Assembly (NCBI GenBank): GCA_002686685.1
Contig: NYYG01000031.1
Location: forward strand, 1 to 13,028
Length of the DNA stretch: 13,028 bases
Direction of reading: 5' to 3'
DNA from: SAR116 cluster bacterium
GTDB taxonomy: Bacteria; Pseudomonadota; Alphaproteobacteria; Puniceispirillales; Puniceispirillaceae
Below, piece after piece: positions 6,361 through 13,028 of the stretch. The number at the start of each line of letters is the position of its first letter. The stretch's first letter is position 1. The notes below the pieces were generated by a model. The model did not search any database and had not been told where the DNA came from. It saw only the letters and a program-made list of their open reading frames with translations. Both the position numbers and the translations under genes were made by a program.

Positions 6361-7740
6361 ATGACATGGCAGCCCGACAGCTGGCGCAAACGACCGATCA
6401 AGCAGGTGCCGAATTATCCCGATGATGCGGTTCTCGCAAAGGTTGAAGACAAGCTCTCGAACCAGCCGCCGCTGGTGTTTGCCGGCGAGACGCAAAGCCT
6501 GAAGCACAAGTTGGGCGAGGTCGCGTCGGGCCGCGCCTTTCTGTTGCAGGGCGGCGACTGCGCTGAAAGCTTTGCAGAATTTTCCGCTGACAATATCCGT
6601 GATTCCTTCAAGGTGCTGTTGCAGATGGCTGTGGTGCTGACTTTTGGCGCCTCCATGCCGGTGGTCAAGGTGGGCCGCCTTGCCGGGCAGTTTGCCAAGC
6701 CGCGTTCGTCAGATACTGAATCCATCGATGGTGTTGAGCTGCCAAGCTATCGCGGTGACATGATCAACGCGATGGATTTCACTGCCAAGGACCGCATTCC
6801 GGATCCAAAGCGTCTGTTGCGTGTGTATGAACAGTCGGCAGCGACGCTGAACCTGCTGCGCGCCTTTGCGCAGGGTGGTCTTGCCGATCTTGGCAAGGTT
6901 CATAGCTGGGTTGTCGAATTCCTTGATGGGACGCCTCAGGCTGAACGGTTTGCCGAGCTTGCCGGACGCATCACTGAAAGCCTTGATTTCATGCGGGCCT
7001 GCGGGATTACGCCTGAAACCGCGCGGCCGCTTGCTGAAACCGAATTATATACCTCGCATGAAGCGCTGCTGCTGAATTACGAAGAGGCGCTGACACGCCG
7101 CGATACCATCACCGATGAGAAGGACTGGTACGCCACCTCGGCCCATATGGTCTGGATTGGTGACAGGACGCGTCAACCTGATGGCGCCCATGTTGAATAT
7201 ATGCGCGGCATCGGCAACCCGATCGGGCTGAAATGTGGCCCAAGCCTTGATCCGGACGAACTTGTCCGGTTGATCGAAACACTGAACCCGGACAATGAAC
7301 CAGGGCGTTTGACGCTGATCGCACGCATGGGCGCGGAACAGGTGCGCAGCGGTTTGCCGCCACTGTTAAAGGCGGTAAAGGCAAGCGGTGCCAGCGTGGT
7401 GTGGTGTTGTGACCCCATGCACGGGAACACGATCAAGGCAAGCAGCGGCTACAAGACCCGGCGCGTGAATGACGTTATGGCCGAGGTGAAGGGCTTTTTT
7501 GATGCGCATGACGAGATCGGCACCTATCCGGGCGGCGTGCATTTCGAGATGACCGGCCAGAACGTCACGGAATGTGTTGGCGGCGTCGTCGATGTGACCG
7601 AGGCCCGTCTGGGTGATCGCTATCACACGCATTGTGACCCGCGGCTGAACGGGGCGCAGGCACTGGAACTGGCTTTCCTGATTGCCGACCTTCTGAAACA
7701 ACGCCGGGACGGGAGCATGTCGATGTCCGAGGCGGTCTGA
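6361..7740 (+). CDS. aroG: 3-deoxy-7-phosphoheptulonate (DAHP) synthase, class II
   Basis: It catalyses the first committed step of the shikimate pathway, joining phosphoenolpyruvate and erythrose 4-phosphate. The 459 residues match class II (plant/mycobacterial-type) enzymes. The N terminus has the class signature W-x-P-x-S-W-R followed by Q-x-P-x-Y. Metal ligands are visible: Cys67 in [12 protein letters not shown], His354 in CCDPMHGNT, Glu396 in [15 protein letters not shown] and Asp426 in [16 protein letters not shown]. The [12 protein letters not shown] motif is at about 129-140. The frame continues upstream to TTG 6292, but that lies inside a terminator hairpin, and the family N terminus begins at ATG 6361. 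The Shine-Dalgarno is weak (GGA near 6349-6351). Class II enzymes are commonly feedback-inhibited by aromatic amino acids; nothing here shows which ones. It heads the cluster running to cysS. The symbol is by function only, since naming varies. Confidence 0.95.
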   Translation: MTWQPDSWRKRPIKQVPNYPDDAVLAKVEDKLSNQPPLVFAGETQSLKHKLGEVASGRAFLLQGGDCAESFAEFSADNIRDSFKVLLQMAVVLTFGASMPVVKVGRLAGQFAKPRSSDTESIDGVELPSYRGDMINAMDFTAKDRIPDPKRLLRVYEQSAATLNLLRAFAQGGLADLGKVHSWVVEFLDGTPQAERFAELAGRITESLDFMRACGITPETARPLAETELYTSHEALLLNYEEALTRRDTITDEKDWYATSAHMVWIGDRTRQPDGAHVEYMRGIGNPIGLKCGPSLDPDELVRLIETLNPDNEPGRLTLIARMGAEQVRSGLPPLLKAVKASGASVVWCCDPMHGNTIKASSGYKTRRVNDVMAEVKGFFDAHDEIGTYPGGVHFEMTGQNVTECVGGVVDVTEARLGDRYHTHCDPRLNGAQALELAFLIADLLKQRRDGSMSMSEAV

Positions 7741-7798
7741 CCCAGCCTCTGGCCATCGCCATTCCCTGACGCCACTTCGCCAACGGAAAGATATCAGC

Positions 7799-8935
7799 AT
7801 GGCTGAATCAAACAGTTTGGGGCCGTCGCCTGACAGGCAACCTGCCCTGACAGATACCTATTTCAAACACACCCGCCAGATTGTTACGGCGCATGGTGAT
7901 TGTGTTGTGGAATATGCGGTGTTCATGCGCCGGCCCGTAACCTATGCCGGCCGTCTGGCAGTGGCATGGTTGCAATCGATGTGCGCCCATCGCAAGGCCG
8001 AGGTCACCATTGACGAGCCGCACGCGGAAGGAACCTGGGTCGGGTCTGGCGAGGTGCTGTGCTTTCTGCGCGGGTCATTATCCGCACTTGCTGATCTGGA
8101 AACCATTTTCCTGCAGCGTCTGGGCTCATCCTGCGTTGCCGCCTATAACGCCTACAACATGTGTGTTGAACTGCCTGGTGTCGCATTTCTGGCAATGGAT
8201 GCGCGACATTGTGCAGGTTCGGACATGGCAGAGCTGATGGCGTATGGCGCATCTGTCGGGTCAAGGAAGGCCGCTGCCAAGACGGGTGCTATCGGGTTTG
8301 TCGGGTCATCAACGGATGCCGCAGCACCCTTTTTCGGCAAGGAGGCCGGTGCCGGCACGATGCCGCATGCGCTGATTGGCTATGCCGGATCGACATTGCG
8401 GGCGGCAGAACTGTTTCATGACACCATCCCCGATGCGCCGCTGACCGTTCTGGTGGATTATTTCGGCCAGGAAATCACCGACGCCCTGGCCGTTGCCAAC
8501 CGGTTTCCCGATCTGGCGGCTGATGGCCGTCTTGCGGTGCGTGTCGATACGCATGGCGGGCGTTTTGTCGAGGGTCTTGATACAGCTGAATCCTATGCAG
8601 TTCTTGACCGGCATGTGCCCTATGCCACACGCGGCTATCGCACCGAGGCTGAACTCAAGCATCTGATGGGAACTGGCGTCAGTGTGGCGGCGATCTGGTA
8701 TCTCCGCGAAACGCTGGACGCCAACGGGTTTGAAAAGGTCAGGATTGTCGCTTCCAGTGGATTTGGTCCCGACAAATGCCGGATCTTTTCATTTGCCCGT
8801 GCGCCGGTTGATGTGATCGGCACGGGTTCCTACCTGCCAGAGAAGTGGTCGGAAACCTATGCGACTGCGGATATTATTTCCTATGACGGCGTACCGCGTG
8901 TGAAGGCTGGCCGAGAATTTCTTCTGCGCAAGTAG
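7799..8935 (+). CDS. pncB: Nicotinate phosphoribosyltransferase (archaeal-like NAPRTase)
   Basis: It is likely to convert nicotinate and PRPP to nicotinate mononucleotide, the entry step of Preiss-Handler NAD salvage, in the cytosol. The 378 residues are close to short archaeal-type NAPRTases (about 390) rather than the 400-plus of E. coli PncB. Family marks are LTDTYFKHTRQ near 17-27 (counterpart of LTDxYxxT), ARHCAGSDMAELMAYG (135-150), GTMPHALIG (186-194) with the conserved His190, VRVDTHGG (247-254), ASSGFGPDK (318-326), and the closing VIGTGSY plus a final strand with PRVKAGRE. The start ATG 7799 has GGAAAG at 7785-7790, eight bases upstream. It is 58 bases after DAHP synthase and 12 bases before nadE, whose ribosome site overlaps this gene's stop codon. 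The nadE linkage strongly supports the NAD role. A quinolinate or nicotinamide-specific relative is a less likely alternative. Confidence 0.87.
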   Translation: MAESNSLGPSPDRQPALTDTYFKHTRQIVTAHGDCVVEYAVFMRRPVTYAGRLAVAWLQSMCAHRKAEVTIDEPHAEGTWVGSGEVLCFLRGSLSALADLETIFLQRLGSSCVAAYNAYNMCVELPGVAFLAMDARHCAGSDMAELMAYGASVGSRKAAAKTGAIGFVGSSTDAAAPFFGKEAGAGTMPHALIGYAGSTLRAAELFHDTIPDAPLTVLVDYFGQEITDALAVANRFPDLAADGRLAVRVDTHGGRFVEGLDTAESYAVLDRHVPYATRGYRTEAELKHLMGTGVSVAAIWYLRETLDANGFEKVRIVASSGFGPDKCRIFSFARAPVDVIGTGSYLPEKWSETYATADIISYDGVPRVKAGREFLLRK

Positions 8936-8947
8936 GGAGCGGACATC

Positions 8948-10630
8948 ATGACAAAGGCAAAGGCGAATGCCATTGCACTGGCGCAGTTGAACCCGCATAT
9001 GGGCAACATCCCCGCCAATGTTGCGCGGCTGGTTGAAGCGCGCGCGCAGGCGCAGGCAAGCGGGGCGCAGATCATCGTTGCGCCAGAAATGTATCTGTCC
9101 GGCTATCAATGCGATGATCTGGTGCTGCGGAGTGATTTCATGGCTGAAATTGCGGCCGGGCTGGACCAGCTTGCCGCCCTGACGACCGATGGCGGCCCGG
9201 CGATTATTGTCGGCGCACCCAGCGCCCGTGACGGCAAGGTCTATAACAGCGTGTTTGTGCTGGATGATGGCGAGATCAAGGCCTGCCGCGACAAGGTTGG
9301 GCTGCCAACCTACAGCGTCTTTGACGATGGCCGGAATTTTACCCCCGGACAGATGCCGGGGCCGGTCATGGTCCGGGGATGGCGGCTGGGACTGCCAATC
9401 TGCGAGGATATCTGGAGCACGGATGTTGTCGAATGTCTTGCCGAGTCTGGTGCCGAGATGATTGTGTCGATCAATGGATCGCCTTTCGAGATCGGCAAGC
9501 GGGACAAGCGTATTTCCAACGCTGTGGCACGGGTAACGGAATCCGGCCTGCCGTTGATTTATGTGGCGCTGGTCGGCGGACAGGACGAGGTTGTCTATGA
9601 TGGCGCCTCCTTTGCGCTGAATGCCGATGGCAGCCTTGCGGCGCATTTGCCCAGCTTTTCAGAAGCGGTGACCACCCTTCAGATGAAGGATGATTTTGGT
9701 GCGCTGACCCTGACTGGGGCGATGGCGCCGCCGGATGAAGGGATGGGCGAAATATGGCGCGCGCTGATGCTGGGCCTGCGCGACTATGTAAACAAGAATG
9801 GCTTTCCGGGGGTGGTGCTTGGCCTGTCCGGCGGTATCGATTCCGCCATCGTGGCCGCGCTAGCAGTGGATGCGCTTGGCCCTGATGCCGTGCATGCGGT
9901 GATGATGCCGTCGGCCTATACCAGCCGGGAAAGCCTTGATGATGCGGCTGACCTTGCAGGACGGCTTGGCATCCGGCTGGACGAGATTTCAATCGCACCT
10001 GCGATGCAGGCGATGGATGGCATGCTGGCCGAACAGTTTGCAGGTACCGACCCCGGCATCGCCGAGGAAAATATCCAGTCGCGCCTGCGCGGCATGATCT
10101 TGATGGGCATTTCAAACAAATCGGGCCCGATGGTTCTGGCAACGGGCAACAAATCGGAATATGCCGCCGGTTATTCGACTCTCTATGGCGACATGTGTGG
10201 CGGCTTTGCCCCGATCAAGGATGTGTGGAAGGTGCAGGTATTTGATCTGTGCCGCTGGCGCAATGAAAACATGCCGCGCGGCGGTGCTGGCCCGTCGGGC
10301 GAAATTATCCCGACACGGATCATTGAAAAGCCGCCATCGGCAGAATTGCGTCCTGACCAGAAGGATACGGATTCACTGCCACCCTATGACCGTCTGGATG
10401 CTATCATGAGAGCGCTGTGTGAAGAAATGGTGGATGTAGAAACCATCGTGGCCCGCGGCTTTGATACCGAAGAGGTGGCGCGTGCCTCACAATTGCTGTT
10501 CCGCGCCGAATATAAACGGTTCCAGGCAGCACCTGGCCCGAAAATCACCGCGCTTGCCTTTGGTCGCGAGCGGCGTCTGCCGTTGACCTCGGGTTTCAAT
10601 CCGCTGCAGCTATCCGGAAAGGATGCCTGA
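8948..10630 (+). CDS. nadE: Glutamine-dependent NAD+ synthetase
   Basis: It makes NAD+ from nicotinate adenine dinucleotide with ATP, taking ammonia from glutamine, as the last step of NAD synthesis and salvage. The 560 residues hold two domains. The N-terminal nitrilase-type amidase (about 1-255) carries the catalytic triad Glu47 (APEMYLSGYQCDDLV), Lys116 (RDKVGLPTYSVFDDGR) and Cys152 (LPICEDIW). The C-terminal synthetase domain (about 265-560) has the pyrophosphate-binding SGGIDS at 294-299, TGNKSEYAAGYSTLYGD and a late ELRPDQKDTDSLPPYD segment. Glutaminase and synthetase are therefore both intact. ATG 8948 has AGGGAG at 8934-8939, overlapping the stop codon of the upstream NAPRTase gene. 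Its own stop codon abuts the gltX start. Confidence 0.97.
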   Translation: MTKAKANAIALAQLNPHMGNIPANVARLVEARAQAQASGAQIIVAPEMYLSGYQCDDLVLRSDFMAEIAAGLDQLAALTTDGGPAIIVGAPSARDGKVYNSVFVLDDGEIKACRDKVGLPTYSVFDDGRNFTPGQMPGPVMVRGWRLGLPICEDIWSTDVVECLAESGAEMIVSINGSPFEIGKRDKRISNAVARVTESGLPLIYVALVGGQDEVVYDGASFALNADGSLAAHLPSFSEAVTTLQMKDDFGALTLTGAMAPPDEGMGEIWRALMLGLRDYVNKNGFPGVVLGLSGGIDSAIVAALAVDALGPDAVHAVMMPSAYTSRESLDDAADLAGRLGIRLDEISIAPAMQAMDGMLAEQFAGTDPGIAEENIQSRLRGMILMGISNKSGPMVLATGNKSEYAAGYSTLYGDMCGGFAPIKDVWKVQVFDLCRWRNENMPRGGAGPSGEIIPTRIIEKPPSAELRPDQKDTDSLPPYDRLDAIMRALCEEMVDVETIVARGFDTEEVARASQLLFRAEYKRFQAAPGPKITALAFGRERRLPLTSGFNPLQLSGKDA

Positions 10631-11971
10631 ATGACTGATATCAAGGTCCGCTTTGCGCCCAGCCCGACCGGCAATCTGCATGTTGGCAATCTGCGCACAG
10701 CGCTGGTGAATTTCCTGTTTGCACGGCGCCAGGGCGGGCATTTCATGCTGCGCATCGATGATACGGATACAGACCGGTCGACGGCTGCTTTTGAAGCGTC
10801 GATCCGTGAAGATCTGCAATGGATGGGTATGCAGTGGGACAGTGAAGACCGGCAGTCGGCGCGGCTTGACCGCTATGACGACGCGCTGAAGACGCTGCTG
10901 GCCGACGGGCGCGCCTATGCCTGTTATGAAACCCCCGAGGAGCTGGGCCTGAAGCGCAAGGCACAGCTGTCATCGGGTCGCCCGCCTGTTTATGACCGCG
11001 CCGCGTTGAAATTGACCGATGCGCAAAAGGCCGGTTTCGAGGCGGACGGGCGTCGGCCGCATTACCGGTTCCTGCTGGATGATGCCGAGGTGGCGTGGCA
11101 TGACATGGTGCGCGGGGAGGTGGCCTATCACATGTCCAGCCTGTCCGATCCGGTTCTGTTTCGCGAGGATGGCCGGGTGATTTACACGATGGCGTCTGTT
11201 GTTGATGATATCGATCATGGCATCACCCATATCATTCGCGGCGAAGACCATGTGACCAATTCAGCCGCGCAAATCCAGCTGTTTGAGGCGCTTGGCGCAC
11301 AGGCCCCTGCTATGGGACATGTGGCATTGCTGGCTGGCGCCGACGGTGAAGGCCTCTCAAAGCGACTTGGCAGCCTGTCTATCGGCCAGTTGCGCGGCGA
11401 TGGTATGCGGGCAGAGGCGATTGCCAGCCTGCTGGCGCGGATCGGCACCTCTGATCCTGTTGTGGCACAGGCGGCGCTGGACGCGATTATTGCCGGGTTT
11501 GAACTGTCGCGCTTTGGCCGTGCGACGGCAAAATTTGATCCTGCAGAACTGGCGCAGATCAACACAAGGGTGATCCAGCAGCTGGATTTCGCAGATGTCG
11601 CAGCAGAACTGGAAGCGGCCGGTGTCGGTGGCGGCAGCGAATTCTGGCAGGCAGTGCGCGATAATCTGGCGACGCTGGCCGAGGCGGGCGATTGGTGGAC
11701 TGTATGCACCGCACCGCTGGCCCCGCAGATTACGGCAGCCGAGGTTACCACTGCGGCGGCGGACCTGTTGCCCGCGGGTGATCTGTCCGCCGATATCTGG
11801 GGCGACTGGACCAAGGCGGTTGCCGCCGAGACAGGCGCAAAGGGACGGGGCCTGTTCATGCCGCTTCGTCTGGCGCTGACCGGCCGCGAAAAGGGACCGG
11901 AGATCGCGCCGATGCTGGCATTTATGGGGCGCGATCGTATTCAGGCCCGTCTGCGCGGAGAGACGGCATGA
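10631..11971 (+). CDS. gltX: Glutamyl-tRNA synthetase (alphaproteobacterial GltX, LSKR variant)
   Basis: This class I aminoacyl-tRNA synthetase attaches glutamate to tRNA in the cytosol. The 446 residues are a little short for the family (about 470). The HIGH-type motif is HVGN at 17-20 within [18 protein letters not shown]. The [10 protein letters not shown] motif (41-50), [33 protein letters not shown] (188-210) and QIQLFEALG are typical. The KMSKS loop reads [12 protein letters not shown] (237-248): LSKR is kept but the first Lys is Gly. This resembles the second GluRS copy (GltX2) known in several alphaproteobacteria. Such genomes often carry two copies and make Gln-tRNA through GatCAB, so this enzyme may favour tRNA-Glu or tRNA-Gln; the sequence does not settle which. 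The start abuts the nadE stop codon directly, with AAAGGA at 10618-10623. It overlaps cysS by four bases. Confidence 0.96.
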   Translation: MTDIKVRFAPSPTGNLHVGNLRTALVNFLFARRQGGHFMLRIDDTDTDRSTAAFEASIREDLQWMGMQWDSEDRQSARLDRYDDALKTLLADGRAYACYETPEELGLKRKAQLSSGRPPVYDRAALKLTDAQKAGFEADGRRPHYRFLLDDAEVAWHDMVRGEVAYHMSSLSDPVLFREDGRVIYTMASVVDDIDHGITHIIRGEDHVTNSAAQIQLFEALGAQAPAMGHVALLAGADGEGLSKRLGSLSIGQLRGDGMRAEAIASLLARIGTSDPVVAQAALDAIIAGFELSRFGRATAKFDPAELAQINTRVIQQLDFADVAAELEAAGVGGGSEFWQAVRDNLATLAEAGDWWTVCTAPLAPQITAAEVTTAAADLLPAGDLSADIWGDWTKAVAAETGAKGRGLFMPLRLALTGREKGPEIAPMLAFMGRDRIQARLRGETA

Positions 11972-13028
11972 CCGAAATCACGCTGTATAATACCCTGACC
12001 CGCGAAAAGGCGGCTTTTACCCCGCTTGATCCAGAAAATATCCGCATATATGCCTGCGGCCCCACCGTCTATGACCGCATCCATGTTGGCAATGCGCGCC
12101 CGATCGTGGTGTTCGACGTGCTGGTGCGGTTGCTGCGCCACAGGTTCGACAAGGTTACCTATGTGCGCAATATCACCGATGTGGATGACAAGATCATCGC
12201 ACGCGCGGCTGAACGCCAGATTGATATTGGCGGGCTGTGCGAAGATACGATCCGCTGCTTTCATCAGGATATTGCGGCGCTTGGCGCGCTGCCGCCCGAC
12301 CATGAACCGCTTGCCACAGAATTCATCGACGGCATGATTGCGATGATTGCGACGCTGATTGAAAAGGGCCATGCCTATGTTGCCGAAGGCCATGTGCTGT
12401 TCAGCGTGGCGACAATGCCGTCCTATGGCGCCCTGTCGCGACGCAGCATGGATGACATGATTGCCGGTGCCAGGGTCGAGGTGGCCCCCTATAAGCGCGA
12501 TGCCGCCGATTTTGTGCTGTGGAAGCCAAGCAGTGATGACCAGCCGGGCTGGGACAATCCCTTTGACAGCCGTAAAGGGCGGCCGGGCTGGCATATCGAA
12601 TGTTCGGCCATGGCAAGGCATTATCTCGGCGAGACCTTTGATATTCACGCTGGCGGGCTGGACCTTGTATTTCCGCATCACGAGAATGAGATCGCCCAGT
12701 CCTGCTGCGCGCATGACACCGAGATTATGGCTACTGTCTGGATGCATAACGGCTTTGTGACCATGGGTGACGAGAAGATGTCAAAATCGCTCGGCAATAT
12801 GATCCGTGCGCATGAGGCGATTGCAGCACATCGCGGTGAAACGGTGCGCGCGGCCCTGCTGGCCGCACATTATCGCGCGCCGGTTGCACTAGGCGACGAT
12901 GCCTTTGCCGAGGCGCGCAACGTTCTGGACAGGTTGTATCGCGCAGCCGGCACGGCAAAAGCTGACCCTGCGGCCATTGATGATGCGTTTCTGGCGGCAC
13001 TTTCGGATGATTTGAACACGCCGGCAGC
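11968..13028 (+). CDS. cysS: Cysteinyl-tRNA synthetase, partial (runs off right edge)
   Basis: The frame from ATG 11968 stays open to the window end, giving 353 codons of an expected roughly 460. The enzyme charges tRNA-Cys with cysteine. Visible features are [17 protein letters not shown] with zinc ligand Cys30 and the HIGH-type HVGN at 39-42, [13 protein letters not shown] (64-76), and GWHIECSAM with Cys212. [11 protein letters not shown] supplies His237 and Glu241; these with Cys30 and Cys212 match the four zinc ligands of E. coli CysRS. KMSKS is at 270-274 in EKMSKSLGN. The DALR and anticodon-binding region starts near LLAAHYR and is cut off. The start overlaps the gltX stop codon as ATGA, so translation is probably coupled. 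No defect is seen in the portion present. Confidence 0.97.
   Translation, partial: MTEITLYNTLTREKAAFTPLDPENIRIYACGPTVYDRIHVGNARPIVVFDVLVRLLRHRFDKVTYVRNITDVDDKIIARAAERQIDIGGLCEDTIRCFHQDIAALGALPPDHEPLATEFIDGMIAMIATLIEKGHAYVAEGHVLFSVATMPSYGALSRRSMDDMIAGARVEVAPYKRDAADFVLWKPSSDDQPGWDNPFDSRKGRPGWHIECSAMARHYLGETFDIHAGGLDLVFPHHENEIAQSCCAHDTEIMATVWMHNGFVTMGDEKMSKSLGNMIRAHEAIAAHRGETVRAALLAAHYRAPVALGDDAFAEARNVLDRLYRAAGTAKADPAAIDDAFLAALSDDLNTPA

Noticed and set aside
4983..6367. Long minus-strand ORFs (258 and 266 codons) over gor
   Set aside because: They lie antisense to an intact, motif-complete glutathione reductase; long antisense frames are expected in GC-rich genes, and their products show no domain features.
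6321..6425. 34-codon ORF overlapping the DAHP synthase start
   Set aside because: It is out of frame, has only a weak upstream GAAG, and has no aromatic-codon cluster beyond one Trp; considered as a leader peptide but not convincing.
8789..9646. Minus-strand ORF of 285 codons over the pncB/nadE junction
   Set aside because: Antisense to two well-supported genes; composition is typical of a shadow frame (rich in His, Arg and Gln).
11941..12747. Minus-strand ORF of 268 codons over cysS
   Set aside because: Antisense to cysS, whose zinc ligands, HVGN and KMSKS motifs are all in place.
1..13028. A new multi-gene system, mobile element, defence island or CRISPR array
   Set aside because: Nearly all of the sequence is accounted for by intact housekeeping genes; there are no spaced repeats, recombinase motifs, terminal inverted repeats or shifts in composition.

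Overview
The window is a moderately GC-rich, gene-dense stretch of a bacterial chromosome. It most likely comes from an alphaproteobacterium, perhaps a marine Rhodospirillales/SAR116-like lineage. The placement is inferred from the gene set and protein style: an alphaproteobacterial-type GltX with an LSKR(L)GS motif, class II DAHP synthase beside glutathione reductase, acetoacetyl-CoA synthetase and a periplasmic cytochrome c'. No 16S or other decisive marker is present. I see no transposase, integrase, tRNA, CRISPR array, phage gene or defence system.

Layout. Positions 1-141 (minus strand) hold the first 47 codons of a cytochrome c'-like protein that runs off the left edge. A divergent spacer leads to an EamA/DMT-family exporter (364-1278, plus), then an unrecognised 168-residue protein (1362-1868, plus). 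These converge on acetoacetate-CoA ligase aacS (1910-3877, minus). A second divergent spacer precedes an unrecognised protein of about 155 residues (4127-4594, plus). Next is glutathione reductase gor (4806-6158, plus), followed by a good intrinsic terminator (6284-6310).

From 6361 to the right edge a dense plus-strand cluster encodes class II DAHP synthase (6361-7740), an archaeal-like nicotinate phosphoribosyltransferase (7799-8935), glutamine-dependent NAD+ synthetase nadE (8948-10630), glutamyl-tRNA synthetase gltX (10631-11971) and cysteinyl-tRNA synthetase cysS (11968 to beyond 13028). Gaps shrink from 58 to 12 to 0 bases and then to a 4-base overlap, so the last four genes at least are probably one transcript with coupled translation.

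Function. The right half joins entry into aromatic amino acid synthesis, the first and last steps of Preiss-Handler NAD salvage (nicotinate to NaMN, and NaAD to NAD+; the middle enzyme NadD is not here), and two tRNA-charging enzymes. The left half holds independent units: exporter, ketone-body activation and thiol redox control.

The window is mostly core metabolism and I did not find a new multi-gene system. The points most worth a second look are the terminator and promoter-like sequence in the DAHP synthase leader (possible attenuation), two exact 13-base tandem duplications in the two spacers flanking gor, two unrecognised small proteins, and the archaeal-like NAPRTase paired with nadE.
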